From Echiichthys vipera (taxonomy: Eukaryota > Chordata > Actinopteri > Perciformes > Trachinidae), in contig OY829647.1 in NCBI GenBank assembly GCA_963691815.1, positions 16,506,947-16,570,946 on the forward strand: a stretch of DNA of 64,000 bases, given 5' to 3'. The notes beneath the pieces were generated by a model that saw nothing but the letters and a program-made list of their open reading frames with translations, ran no database searches and was not told the DNA's origin. Numbering within the stretch: position 1 is the stretch's first letter; each line of letters starts with the position of its first letter. Of this stretch, positions 24,336 through 55,500 are shown in pieces. The position numbers were made by a program, and so were the translations under genes.

Positions 24336-27300
24336 TGTGTTTATGATTTACAGAGACCCCATAGACCATTGACTTTAAAACAAGGACGCAGATTTTGGTT
24401 TTCTTTTCCCTCAAGAGTTGACACATTGGAGACACACAATTTTCCTCTAACAGCAGCAATGTGGTTTTCACAACAACAGTAGACTGTTTTCCGAATTAAA
24501 ATCTATAAAATGATTGGGAAACCACTGGGATGTATGTATAAAACACCTGACAAGCCTTACAAATCGTGTCTGATCCTTTCATCCTTCAGGAGTGTTTTAT
24601 TGAGATATTTTTTAACCAATCTGTGAAGCCAAAGGCCATAAAGACAATGAAGACTATTATTAGAGTATTATTATAAATCCCCTGAATAATGTTAAGTTAT
24701 TTAGAAAATAGTGCATTAACACAAAATATGCATGGATGCAAATACAAAATAAATTAGATTTGCTTTTGCAATAATCTTACTAATCTCAATCTCATTCTTT
24801 TGCACATGTGAACTGCTGTATGTGGGTCAACTTAAACTCATCCAACTCCATATTTGTCCTAATTACCGGCATCCTCCTGAATTTGAGCCAACATATCTGA
24901 TTGTTTCTATCTATGGTGTCAATCAGCGGACAGAGAGACTATAGTGACGGAACAGTGCTTTATGTGACTGATGTATTGGTGATTAGATTTGTACAAAACT
25001 AGGCAAGCAAAGTCCTTCCTACTCCTTTAAAACACAAAATGTAAATGTGTATTATATGTTCTGTACAGTTTTTTCAAGTGTTCAAAGTATTTATTCTATT
25101 CTCACATATTCTCTGCAGTGTGTACTGCACAGCTGTTTATATATATATATTATTCTTATTAATTTTGACAATTTCAATTGCTGTAAAAAAGAAAAAAAAG
25201 AGAGCAGCCTAACTGATTTGTCCTTCCTAAAAAAATACTCACTGGGAGCAGCTCAACAGACTGTCAGCTGTGCAGAAAACATGAAAAACAGTTATATTAT
25301 ATAGACAGTATCGGTAAATCCACGTTGGTCTCCACGAATGCATCACGACAGCCTTCACTGAGCCTTGATGTCTTATCATACACTTGATATCAACACTTGT
25401 CTCTAGACCAACAGGGAACAAGACTGGATAAGACAGACAGAGAATATACTGCAGACTACTTTATCTACTGACTGTGTGCACAGTATGTGTATGTTTTCTG
25501 TCCTTCACTATATGAGAAAGTCGTGTGCAGTGTCTCAGGGCCAAGGGATGAGAGTAGAATGTGTCTTTACATCTGAGTGTTGTGAAAACAGACGTAGACA
25601 TCACAGTCTTTTTAGCCTCTTCATGTAAATGTCGAAAGATTTGTATTTCAACATCTGTGTGTCGTGAGATGATAACACTTAAAAAGCATAAAAAAACTTG
25701 TCAGGCAAGCTTTTACTATTCCCTTAAAACCGTTCTCTTCTGCAAACAACAATACAGCGGGATATTAACCATAAAAAGTCCATGAACTGTTGATGTGTAG
25801 CTGAAAGCAGAAGTTTAAGGGTCATTATGAAACTATAAAGGGAACTGCGTCCATGGATTTGTTTGACCAATGAAATAGATTCCGGATGACATGAATATTA
25901 CTTGCAGATTATAGCTTTTAGCCGGTTATCCACCTTACTGCGATGCCCCATACTAACATCTTTTTATAACTGCTAAGTAGTTTTAGTAAAACCCTGAGTC
26001 TGCTGCTGCTGCCCTCCCCCCAGACAGATGTTAACCGCTGGTTTTGAGTTGCTAAAGGGATCCAGGAGTTCCTAGAAACAAGGAAATCGAGTCTGAACCC
26101 CTCCCCCCTCTTCTCCATCAGGAGCAAACACTTCGACCCCCAACACAGACCTCACTGTCGAGGTTCTGTTGAAAAACCACACGCAATCCCACACATCCAA
26201 ACATGTGCCAAGTCCCTCCCGCTAACGGACACTGTACATTCAACATGTTTCTCTCTGTGCCAGCCAGCTTACAAAATAAGCATTAATATGATGGCAACAG
26301 GGTTGTTTATATCCTCTGGATGAAGAGCTCCTCTATTCATTTATTTGCACGACCTTACTGAGAAGTGACCTGATGTTTTATGTTTATGTTGATTTTATAA
26401 TACATGTTACGGTGGAGGTATTGGCCATGTTGGGAATAAGGTCAAGTTGTGCTGAAGCATTTGAAAATGACAGAAATAGACATACAGCTAAAAACAAATG
26501 CCCAGGAATTGATTTGACATCGTAGCGTCTAACATCCTTTGTGAAAAGTTTTTCAATTTTTAAGAAAAGATTCAGCGATAAATACACAAGATTTAATTTG
26601 AAACGGTTGTCCAGCTTCTGCAGCTGGGTAATGACAGAATGACTGGTGTTTGTACGAGACCTCCTCCTAGTGGTCAAACAGTGGCATCACATCAGATTTA
26701 ATGATCAGTTTGAGTGGTTTTAAGGTTAATTTGGACCCAAAATGTAAAACCCAGTCTGTTACAAGGATTTCATTGTTCCCAAAATATTAAAAAAATACAG
26801 ATCAGATGAGGAAAGCAGCACTGCTTTTAGTAGATGGAAGATTTAGTTTCTCATCACTGACACACACAAAAAAGCAAAGGAACCTTGAGCCAAACAGGTT
26901 TCGGATTCTTCTTCAATTCTGTCCAGTTATTAGGAATAAAATGAATACATCCCAACGTACCTGGAGTATGAAAACACATCGCGAGAGGGCTGTTTCGAAA
27001 AGGTATTTTCAACAAACCTCTACGTACTTTGCTTTACTGTCAAAATGAATATACCCATTGTTTACTGACTAATTCAGCAACCTCAGGTATATAAAGCAAC
27101 CTGTTAACTAATGATGAATGAACTGATGATCCCGTAAGTAACTGAGATAAAACAATAACACTGATTAAAGTTGTGAAAAATGCTGATCACAATCTCCCAG
27201 AGTCCAAGGTGACATCTTCAGATAGCTTGTTTTGTTCTTGATATTCAGTATACTATCTTATGAGACAAAGAAAAGCACATTAGCATTTTTTGGAAGCTGA

Positions 27301-27599
27301 AAGCAGCAAATATTTATTCATTTTTGCTTAAAAAAAAGTGACTCAAGCCATTTATTAGTTATCAAAATAGTATATTAATATTCTGTCAACTGGCTAACCA
27401 AGACGTTTTTACAGCAATACATCACACAAACGACTACATTCACTTTTACTGTGATTTATTGTTTTGTTACTGTTTGAGTTCCAGCGACGATGACCACAAC
27501 ACGACACAGACACATCCACATCCACATAATTTGGTGGTGAAAAACGTTGATGCTTTGGTTTTTATGTTGTTCACTTTACTGTAGTAGCCTACCATAATG

Positions 27600-29275
27600 A
27601 AAAAGTACAGTAATGAACTTGCGAGCTGTACACACGTGCATTGACATTATACTCAATATAAAAAAAAATACTCTATACAGTATATCCAACACCGTACAGC
27701 CATGAGGCATTCACAAGCAGAGAGGAGCCGCTGTCCCTCTGGTCCTTTGTCTTGAAATAAAAAACATAAAGAGTACCAAAGTACATTAAACAGTTCTGAA
27801 AATCCTAAAGTCACCACACAACAACCGAAGGAGAAGCAATTAAAGTTACAGTACTCATCAATGAATTACGACCTCATGAGTCTTTAAGTCTACAATCAAC
27901 AGTTATAAGTGCTTATACTGGCAGTGTAACGTGTGAAGCAGCAAGGTTGTTTTGATACTGTACTTTACATACAGTGAGTGACCTGGACCCAGCTCCATTA
28001 AAACTCAAACCTCAAATAACTGTGGCAAGTTGCTAAAGAGCTTCTGAGAAATTTGGAAACATCCTGCGCCCACAGCAGCAGGCTGGATTTCCAACTCAAA
28101 CAGTGAGCCCCGGTCACAAATACTGTATGTGATGTGCACACACCTCCGTAATCACAGTGGCTGACTGTTCCGACACGTTGCCACAGTGATGCAGAGGAGA
28201 AACATCAGGTTTGTATGTCTAGAAGCACGGTAAGGTCAGGTAAACGCTGGGCGAAAAACATTTCTGTTTACATTCAGTGTTGTTTACTCCACTTAACTGG
28301 TTCCCATCAGTTCTCCTCAGGTTAGCTCAGGACTCAAGTTTGGTTACAATTTGTCCAGAAAAATGAAATAATCTGGATAAATACAGTCGTCATACACTAA
28401 CTAAACCTTTATTCCTCCTAATTAATATTATTATTATTATTATTAGCTAGTTATTTAGCATTACTAAGCTAAGTATCCAAACATTTAATAAGTGTTTAGA
28501 ACACAGTATAATGAACTTGTCAGCAGATATAAGCATTTATTAATGTATTTGTCAACAGATAAAACTCCTCCTGTGGTCACCCATAAGTGGAGGCTGGTTC
28601 AAAAACAGAAAATGACAATATAGTAAAACACAGTAGTAATAATATAAAATATGTCTTCATAGGAGAATTACAATTACTGTACATTAATAAACACTTAAAT
28701 GTCCTTATAACTGCATACAACTACATCTTAGTATGATATCAAACATTTGTTAAATGTTTATATACTGCTTATGAATGCTAAATAGAGGAACAACGTGTTA
28801 CTGTTGTAATTGTTGCAGCTCGTCGGTCAGTTGGTCGACAGTTGGTTGTTTTAAGTGTGCTTCGTAAATAAAGTTGAGTTGAGAAATGTGAAGTTACATT
28901 ATCATCAAATCTGATTAACAATCTCTCCGGAAATTGCACATATAGATAAAAAGCTCATCTGATCCCTTTGTGTTCTTCTTTTATTACTTTAGACTGAGCC
29001 TCAACAGAGACACAAAAAGTTTAATGCTGCGATGTGCATAGTCCAGTTCATTGTATGTTATGATATTGTATATATACATGTTTTGATGTAATATCAATGC
29101 GATTAATCAATTAATAATATATATCTGTTCCTGTATTGCAAACCTCCCTTCTATTTGAGTCCTACGACATTCGACTGAGAGTGGATGGATTTGAAGGAGG
29201 TGTGTTGTATTTACTGTAAATGCACTGCTTGAGTTGGTTGGTTGAGTTCATGCCTCCTCGCTCCCACAACAGAGT
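27600..29275 (-). other. smarca4: smarca4 3' untranslated region and downstream flank
   Basis: Sequence after the smarca4 stop. Several minus-strand AATAAA hexamers (for example TTTATT on plus near 28978, 28533 and 28407) are possible polyadenylation signals, so the true 3' end cannot be fixed. A (TTA)n run lies near 28425-28445. No other gene is seen. Confidence 0.4.
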
Positions 29276-46709
<17,434 letters not shown>

Positions 46710-47203
46710 CCCCCTTTTGGATCCTCCTGCTCCCTAATGAGTTACAGGGAACCTGAGAGAAATGACAGAGAGAAGGTGAGACGAAGTGGCAGAGTAGGAG
46801 GACATTGTATTTGCAAAATCATTAAAGCATGGCATTGCAGCACGCAAAAGTTAGTGATCTAAATGAGCATTTATAAGTTTGTGGTTTGATTAGAGGACAC
46901 TGTTGGAAATATCTCGACAGTGAGGTTACATATCTGACTTCAACTACGATCATCTGATAAATTAAGTGGGCGCACAATCTTTGCATGGTACGGGTGATTT
47001 TTATCCAACGCCTATCAGAAGAAGACTCCGTTCTCCTGCTGCTGCTGCTGCACCAAATCACCCGGAACGCGCAGATGCAATTACAGCTGCAGGCTCTACC
47101 ACTGCACTTGAACAGAACATGGGGAAATAACAATAAATTATGCACATGAGCCCATGCTACTGAGAATATCCTCACTCAAACCATGAAAGGGTGTCTCGTT
47201 AAA

Positions 47204-47221
47204 TATATATATATATATATA
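47204..47221. repeat. (AT)n microsatellite
   Basis: Nine AT units in smarca4 intron 1, about 160 bases from the non-coding first exon. Confidence 0.85.
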
Positions 47222-47383
47222 AATACATATTTTTATAAAAGGTGGAATGGCGGACTGTGCTTGTGCGACTGACCTACCCGCATCAACAGGACAGGCGATC
47301 CTGCGTGGATTTCTGCGCTCCCGAGTTCATATTTGCGGGGGATAAAAAGAACACGCAGCCGCTGATGCAATTAGTCTACTCAC

Positions 47384-47530
47384 CCTCTTGGTAATCTGCC
47401 TTCAAGCGTCGATTTGTTTCACGGATGTGGCTCGAGCGCCCCCTCCACCGCTTCTATGACCGAATGTCTAGTCACGGCGGTGCGGCAGCGCGCATGCGTG
47501 GCTCTATTCAACACTGTGGCTTATGGTGTG
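47384..47530 (-). promoter_or_regulatory. smarca4: smarca4 promoter and non-coding exon 1
   Basis: The minus strand is CpG-rich here and ends in a good donor (CCAAGAGG|GTGAGT, exon edge 47384) that can join the exon 2 acceptor at 46753-46754 (CTCAG|GTTCCC), 43 bases before the ATG. An NRF-1-like palindrome (CGCGCATGCGTG, near 47489-47500) and a GGAGGGGGCGC box lie upstream. TATA-less, as expected for a housekeeping chromatin gene. The transcription start is estimated only. Confidence 0.6.
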
Positions 47531-47693
47531 TGCACATGCAGAAAAGTCATTTACAGGTATAGTCAAATGTTAGTTTTAACATACACCCTAAAGCACTGGT
47601 TCTCAAACTGTGGTACTCGAAATAATCTCCAAAATAAAAACAGGAAACATTAATTACTAAATAAATAAATAAATATAATACTATCAAAATTAG

Positions 47694-47806
47694 ACTGGCG
47701 TACTGTCCAGCGTGTACCCCGCCTCACGCCCGATGTCAGCTGGGATCGGCTCCAGCCCCCCGCGACCCCGACAGGGACAAGCGGTTGAAGATGAATGAAT
47801 GAATAC
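47694..47806 (+). mobile_element. Retroposon tail fragment (copy a of an inverted pair)
   Basis: 'gtactgtccagcgtgtaccccgcctcacgcccgatgtcagctgggatcggctccagccccccgcgacc...gacaagcggttgaagatgaatgaatgaa' is a very common teleost LINE/SINE 3' end with an (ATGA)n tail. Confidence 0.75.
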
Positions 47807-47867
47807 TATCAAAATACTACAACTTTTTGAAAGAAAATACTTATACTTTTTAGATCCATACAATCCA

Positions 47868-47937
47868 CCCATCCATCTTCAACCTCTTGTCCCTATAGGG
47901 GTCGCGGAGGGGCTGGAGCCGATCCCAGCCGATCCAT
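47868..47937 (-). mobile_element. Retroposon tail fragment (copy b of an inverted pair)
   Basis: 'ccatccatcttcaacctcttgtccctataggggtcgcggaggggctggagccgatcccagc' is the reverse complement of the family at 47694-47806. The two copies are separated by about 60 bases. Confidence 0.75.
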
Positions 47938-48469
47938 ACAATGACATTTACATTTTTTTTAGCATTCCCTATAAACTTTTGTTTCAATATCAGCCTGCTA
48001 CCTGCTGGAGTAAGCAGAGGTAAAATTATTAGTTTGAAAACACTGCAATCGTGGCTCCAATTTGGGAACTATTAGGAAGATAAGTGCGGATCATTAAGAG
48101 AATATTTAGAGCAGTCCTTCTGAAACTGAAGTCATGGCTGAACATTCAACAATAAATAATCTTGTGATGAGGAATACACCTTCCCTTCCGTAGCTGAATC
48201 GTGTAAGCCTACGCTGTTGTATTCTAACATATTGTCTTAGTGGTGGTGCTTGAGAGCCTGATATTTTCTGAGGTGGAGTTTAGGAACCACTGCCCTAAAG
48301 AGTATAAGGACACAAGTCTGCATAAATATTTTTCATCAAATCCTTAACTTTTTTTTGTTCTGTTCAATGTTTTTTGATCCACTTATTATTTACATAACTG
48401 TGAAATCATAAATGCCACAAACTTTTGAACAAAAGAGGTAATAAAAACAACCCTGTTAGGCTTTGCTTG

Positions 48470-48778
48470 CATCTCTGGAAGTGTGTCTGTCTGTCTCTCT
48501 CTGTCCATCTGTGTGTCTTTTCTCTCTTTCTCTCTCCGTTTCTTCCTCCCCAACCGGTCAAGACAGATGTCCGTCCTCCACAGAGCTGGGTCTGTCTGAC
48601 GTTCCTGCCTGTTATAGGGAAGGTTTTCGTTGCCACCGTACTCTACAGGGGAATTGTTGGGTCTATGTAAATCATAAATAAGTCATTGAGTGTGGTCTTT
48701 ACCTACTCTGTAAAGTGTCCTGGGATAACTTTTGTTATGATTTGACACTATAAATAAAATTGAATTGAATTGAATTGA
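48470..48778 (+). mobile_element. Retroposon 3' end, GAATT-tailed family (copy 3, longest)
   Basis: Includes 'ccccaaccggtcaagacagatg', 'gaaggttttcgttgccaccgtactc', 'gataacttttgttatgatttgacactataaataaaattgaattgaattg'. It shares the last 170 bases with 35187-35353. Intergenic. Confidence 0.8.
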
Positions 48779-48779
48779 A

Positions 48780-50700
48780 CCCAACAGAAAATAAATTTTT
48801 ACAGTTAACTTCACAAGAGTTTTTTTTCTAATAATGTCAGATTTCTCATAACATGCAGATGATGAGGCCTAAAAGCAGCATGAACCCATGGGTTTTCTGT
48901 ACAGGATGATTTTCACAGAACACCTACCAAAGATGTGAGTTACTGCATCTTCCATGTAACATCAACTGTACACAGTAGATTTGCTCTCACACTGTAACAT
49001 CAATGCATGAAATGAGAATTGAGAATGAGAATATTTGGTGTACTTTTTTGTAATTTTCACATACATCATCATTTTACGTCATTCCATTTTCATTAATTCT
49101 TTAAGAACAAAAACTTTTTAAATGGAATGGAATTAATCCAAAGCCTTTTGTTCAAAAACCAATAAACCCATGTTGAACACCTGAATCATGTTAAACCACA
49201 AAATGACATTTAGCACAGCACCCTTTTAATGTACCACTTAAGATGGCTATCATACCTGTGACTAATAAAAATAAACGTCAGATGGTCATCACTGACAAAT
49301 AGGACGTCAGTATGCCTGTGTATTCTCTTAATAGGCCTCCCTGTCTCAGTTAAAGAGATTTCACATCCATACTCAAGCTTAAAGTGAACGAACATGAGAC
49401 TTGGTCACAGGACAGGTTAGCTTCAAAAGTTAAATGATGGAGGACAGGTTTCCCGTACCAGGCAATTTTCAACAGGAGTGAACTGTCGTTAAAAGAAACT
49501 CATTCCTCTGAAGACGAACATCGCATTTTGTCTAAGAATACAAAGTCAGTGTTTCTTCTGCAGTGATCAGGTAAGTAGAACGCATCTATTCAAAACGTTA
49601 AATGCACGCTGAGATACAAGGAAAATGTGATTCCAGTGTTTGAAGTTTAATCAGGACACCAAACCAAATAACAGTAGTAGTGCAACTTGCAGTAGTAGCC
49701 TTCATATGGAAAAGGGACAAACTAATAATAACACAAATGACATTGCAACAAAAAGCATGAAGGCAACAACTCCATCCAGCTTGGGCCGGTGGATTGACTG
49801 TAACTTTGCCAAGTAAAACCCAGATCCTGAACTTAAGTAATAAGAGCTGTTGTGGGTTTAACTTTGCAAATGTAACCAGATAACAACTTTATAATCCTGC
49901 TTCATGGGACAAGCCACACTTTACCAGGTAAAGGTACACATCCATTTCCAACTGAAGGGATCATTTGTATCCACCCCCAACCTGGGAGCTTGAGTAACTC
50001 TTCAGGAGCACTGTAAAAGTAGATTTCTCGGAGTGTTATAGCCTTATTGATCAATAATGGAGCGCCAAAACATGGGAGATTAAGACACTGGTCATCTCAG
50101 ACTGTAACACTGGAATGAATTTACTGTTCAAGATGCTCTTGGAAGAATTTGAAACCTCTGTGAAACTAAACATGACAAACTCCTGAATACATCAGTACGC
50201 TTATTTAAGAAAAACAAATAAACTACACTGACCCAACACTCACTTAAAAGCAAACATATGTTCTAAAAACCTAATAAATAAATTAAAGGAATGAAAAATA
50301 AAAAAGATGTTCGTGAGATGGTATAACATACAAGTCAAGAACAGCAACAGGCATTGTGCACTCTAACTGACCAATAAGCCAATCAAATATCATGAAGACC
50401 ACCTGTCTGGTTCCAACCACGACGAAAACACAGTAGTTGACTGTATTTTGGAGTACTTTGAAGTACTTGATTTTACTCATAAGTGCTTGCCTCTGATGCT
50501 TTTTGGGAGTCTGATAAAGTGAATCAAGAACACTTCAAATACTTGAAACCTTTTCAACCATGATCCCTTTTGAAATCATGCGGTTGCCCAGTAAAATAAT
50601 GCTCCAGGCAGTACCCCTGAATGCCCGTTAACTTAAATACCCATCCACACAAGAGGTGATGACAGAAGCCACGCAGTTTTTAATTCTGTTGACCAGTGCA
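48780..50700. other. Intergenic spacer and atg4d 3' flank
   Basis: No coding sequence recognised. It will include the atg4d 3' UTR, whose end is not clear: ATTAAA-type signals on the minus strand occur near 50683 and 49646. No homologue of KRI1, the gene next to ATG4D in human, is present. Confidence 0.5.
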
Positions 50701-50789
50701 GGTGCACCATCAACAGTTAAGCCGAGGGAATAAGGCGTCCTCTTCTGCCCCCTACAGGTTAGAGCTAAGAGAGCATCCTCTTCAGTGCC

Positions 50790-52517
50790 TTACAGGAAGA
50801 CAAACTCATCACTGTTTCTTCTGTTGTTACTCCTGCCCAGTTTTCCAGGCGGCAGGATGTGGGCTGTAGGTCCACTGTGATTGCTGCTGTGACCCTCAAG
50901 TCCGTAATCCTGACTCTGACCCTCTACGAAGGTAAAGATGGGGTACTTCTCCTTCGATGACGACAGGGCCTGGGACGACAATACAATAAAGTCAGCAAAA
51001 TGACTACTACAGAATATCTCACAAGAAGACTGACTACACAAGACAATATTTTGTCAAGAGAGTACAAGAATTTCTACCATTCAAGCCATTTTCAGTGTTG
51101 GTGAGTCCAAATTAAACTAAAGCTGCAATGAACGATTATTTTCATTATCGATGTATCTTGCTATTGTTTTTACAATAAGTATACTTCAAATCGCCCGTTT
51201 TGTGTTTGACCCAATGTCAAAGATATTCCATGAACAAGTTATAAAAGAAGGAAATATACAACTTCTTAAATAATACAATACAAATCAAGTGCCAAGTGTT
51301 ACGACCCTGAGGCAATAAAGTGACTTGGTGTGTGCATTTTTGTGTATTATGTGGTTTAAATTCCTCTTTGGGTGCTTGTGGATCTTTCTCTCCCTCTCTC
51401 TGAATACCCTACTGTGACGGCTCGGTGTGTAATCGCCATGCATTGAGGCGCCCTCTGACACGCACATGCGAGGCTGCCCAATGTCCGGGTTTGAGAGAGG
51501 CGGTGGGGTTGAACTTTCATTCAGGAAATATTGTTTGTATGTCTCTTGTTTTAGAACGGCATGTTAAAATACTACATGCAGAGGAGGAAGAAGTGCTGCC
51601 CAGTTGCAGTAAGTGTAAGGACAGTGTATAACTTGTAGAATTTCATTATTCCCAATCCTGCCTACTTTATACCACACCTTGAGAGTAAATTTCAACAAGT
51701 AAATTTGGGTCCAGCTACATTGAATGGGCTGCAGGCCGTGCTTCCCCCAGCTCATGTGGGTTACTCTCTCTCTATTCCCAGCCAGCAAATTTTTTATATA
51801 TTTTAAATAGTATCATGCAAGTATCTATAGCCTATGGCCAGACTTGGGATCTGTAGGGGTGTGTAGCATTTTTGAGTTAACCTCTGCGATTAATCTAAAA
51901 TTTCTGCACCTATCCTTTAAAAAAGTAGGAAATTAAAGTCCCCCTCCACTGAAAAAATGTTTTTCTTCTTGCTGCTACTGTTGAATGTTTGAGCTTCACT
52001 GTGCAGAATGATACACGTGCAGAGTTTGACATTTAAAGGATGTTTTCACATTAATCTGCAGAAAGTGGGAAAATTCTCTGTGCTCATTGAAAATCTAAAT
52101 AAGGGGCGGGCCTACGAGCATGATTTGTGACATCACAAGTAGTTTGGAAGCCAAGCTTGACTCAGCTGGGAACCAGAGGGTCGCCGGTTCGAGTCCCTTT
52201 GTGGACCATGAATGGAGTGTGGACTGGTGGCTGGAGAGGTGCCAGTTCATCTCCTGGGCACTGCCAAGGTGCTGTTGAGTAAGGCACCGAACCCCCAACT
52301 GCTGGGGGCGCTGAGCTATTGGCAGCTCCCTCGCTCTGACATCTCTCCATTAATTGTATGTATATAGGTCCTGTTTGTGCGTGTGTGTATTTCGGGCCTG
52401 TGTGTGTGTAACCTGTATAAATTAATAACAGAGTGAAAAGCAGAAGTTGTATATTACCTTCAATAAAAGGAATTCTTCTTCTTGCGCACACACGCACGCA
52501 CGCACGCACGCACGCAA

Positions 52518-52568
<51 letters not shown>

Positions 52569-55500
52569 TCTCAGGACACTTTACCTACACTGTAAAGTGT
52601 CCTGAGATAACTTTTGTTATGATTTGGCACTATAAATAAAATTGAATTGAAAAATTGAATTGAATTAAATGCCATCATACAAAGTCAGATAGTGGCAGGA
52701 GGGTGTAAAAACTCACCACACTAACAGCAGAACAAAGACTCTCAAAGTCCTTCTTGTTCTTGGCATAAAAGCCGATGGTACAGCTGGGATCCATGCGATT
52801 GAAGGGCATCTTCTTGGGAGAGCTACAGTGGAACGACTACAGAGATCGAGAAGGAGGTTATACAATGCAAGGTCAATACAAGTTCATGACAGGACATCAA
52901 GTTATCTTCAACAGTTTGTAAAGTACAAACACTACTGAGCTTGAAAGTCACGTGGGTGCAATATGATCTGATAAAAGAGAGAGACAAAGACAGACCAGAG
53001 TGATAAAGCATTGATAAAAATGTAGGGAGAGAGATGAAGACAATGAAACCAACCTCCAGTGAGAAGTTGTCTTGTGAGACATCCACCACAGGCTGGCAGA
53101 AGTGAGGGTCCAGATACAGCAGTTGCTCATCTGGCAGAAATAAAGGAGAAGTCAGGAAGAGTTATTAAAACACTGTCTTAAAGTATAAAATTACCACCTG
53201 CAACAGTATGCATCAGTTGACCAGCCATGGTTGTGTGGTGATGCTAATACCAAGAGCTATAAGTTGCATTTCCTTTAAAAGGGTCCAATGTTACGCTCAT
53301 TTTCAGGTTCACACATGCTTTAATGTTAAAACTAAAACAAAAAAATCCAGTAATTTCCTAATACCAAGCATCTGAATATATCTGTATTCACTCTCTGTCT
53401 GAAACGCTCTGTTTTAGCACCCGTCTCTTTAAAGATGTACTCTGTAAGAACTGAGATATCTTGTTTCTAGCGGCGTTAAGATGTAATTGCAGGTGAGCCT
53501 GTTCTTCCAGAGCCCCCCATCTTGTCATGTTCATGGTCACCGTGTTGACTTTTTTTTTTCTCCTTTGTAGACTGAATTGACACACATTCACCTCTCTACT
53601 TCCGGTCCATCCCCTATATGTTACCCTCTTGTATCCATACACACACACTATCACACCTATCTGTGTGACCTACCTGTTACTATCACACTTCCTCCCATAC
53701 TACAAGCCCGACTCAGAAGTTAGAAGTTCCCGTTTTCCGATTACAAGTGAACGCAGCATAACAAAGGAAAAAAGGAGTCCTGATAAACAAGAAATTCCAT
53801 CAGCTCCCATTTGTTTTTGGATATCATGAAATTTTGAATTGTATTACTATGCTTATACATACATGTCACTTTTCAAAAAGGTCACTTTTTCTTTCATAAC
53901 GTCTTTATACATGTCTTTATGACCATAGTGTTTTTCCCCCCGTAATGTTACTGTTATTAAAAAAATAAAATTTATATAATTGTTTTAAGTTAGTCATTTT
54001 AACTCATGGTTAGGAAACTCTAAGCAGCTAACACCGTATCACCATCGTGCATCACCGATTCAAAGATTGGTGTCGTGGCAAAGATGCACGTCTAGAAAAA
54101 GTGGTAGAGAGTACTCATAAATACCAAAGAACAGAAGAGCTCTGACTATTACAAAAATAGGTGATATGGAAAAAATGTTTACAATCTCATGCTGAGCAAA
54201 ACTGAGACGGTTGTATCTCAGGTCAGTTGGGTCAACGACCAACATAACAGCAGCAGGCCATGACTTGTCTCGTTCAGAGCAATAGCTCAAATCTCTGTCT
54301 CCCTGTGTGAAAACAGTTTCATTGATAAGTCTCCTTCAAGAACACAAGGAGTAACACTAAACACATACAGAGTGTCCCAGAAACAGGAGATACAAACACT
54401 GAACACGACACACAGCAACATATGATAGAGTGAACTCTCATCAGATTGTCTGACCTTAATGTGTTGAATGGGCCCTGGGATGACTGCAACATGACTTAAA
54501 CATAACTTGTGTTTAAACTCCCATAAAATCGTTACATACGTAGATGGGTAGGAAATATTCATATTTTGTTATTCTTAAACTTGTATGTCCATCATGAGTT
54601 TTAGCAGTCCTTCAAGAAGACGGGAACCTTCAGAGTTTGGATGGCACTATGCAACACTTCACCGTGGTTGACTTGTACTTCTTAATCGAAATTCTCCTTG
54701 GTCGAGTACCAGTAAACATTTCAGCGTAAGTCATCAAGTCTCCCGGACCTTTATGTCTCCAAGTTCATCAGCTCTAAAATCTTTCCACAACAACAGTCAC
54801 TATACAAACACAGCTACAGTCATTTGTGGTTTACCCCACAGCAACTCACGGTGCACACTGCAGACAGGTGAGTCAACCATGAGACAAACAGGTGTGACAA
54901 GACTGAAGGGAGGAGTAGTAAGAGTGCAACAAAGTTATACTATGTTTTGATAATACTACTACGAAAACAGTTTCTTTATGAGAAAGTTATGTCAAAATGC
55001 TTCCTTCTCTGTGGTCATGACTCTTGAATTCTGTACCCAAAGAATTACTGGTCCTTCCTCTGAATAAAGATATTGCTCTTATTTCAGTTGCTTCAGTTAG
55101 GGATTGCCACATCTAGCTGGTATATGGAAATCTGATATTATGATCTGGCATGATTTTTCACCGGGAACCCTTCCTTACGCAACCCTCCCCTTTTGCAGCG
55201 CCCAGGGGGTGGGAGGTGATGGTAGGAAACCGGAGGAAAATGGATAGAACATGTAGACTCTGAACAGACAGGGCCTGCCCTGACCGGAGAATACATGGCC
55301 ACAATGTTAACCAATAAGTCACAAATAAGGATATTGTTCTTAAATCCTTTTCTTCCCTTCATCTCAAAAAAAGAAAAAGTTCTCACCTTGGAAGCCAATG
55401 AAGTAAAGTGAATGCTTCGGTTTGCCACCGATTATTCCGATACAACAATCCAGCTTTAGGATGTTCTGGAAATAAAAGAGAGAACGTAAGTTCTGCATCA

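Larger units (their letters stand above)
22200..27600. other. Intergenic spacer between smarca4 3' UTR and ldlr promoter
   Basis: I see no exon here on either strand. It contains a (TG)n run (23631-23662), a minus-oriented retroposon tail (24243-24335), a short (AT)n (25140-25152) and otherwise unassigned AT-rich DNA. Distal ldlr control elements could lie here but none is recognisable. Confidence 0.55.

Noticed and set aside
52147..52230. Functional tRNA gene at the GGTTCGAGTCC B box
   Set aside because: The sequence does not fold into a full cloverleaf and continues into a SINE body shared with 44880-45256.
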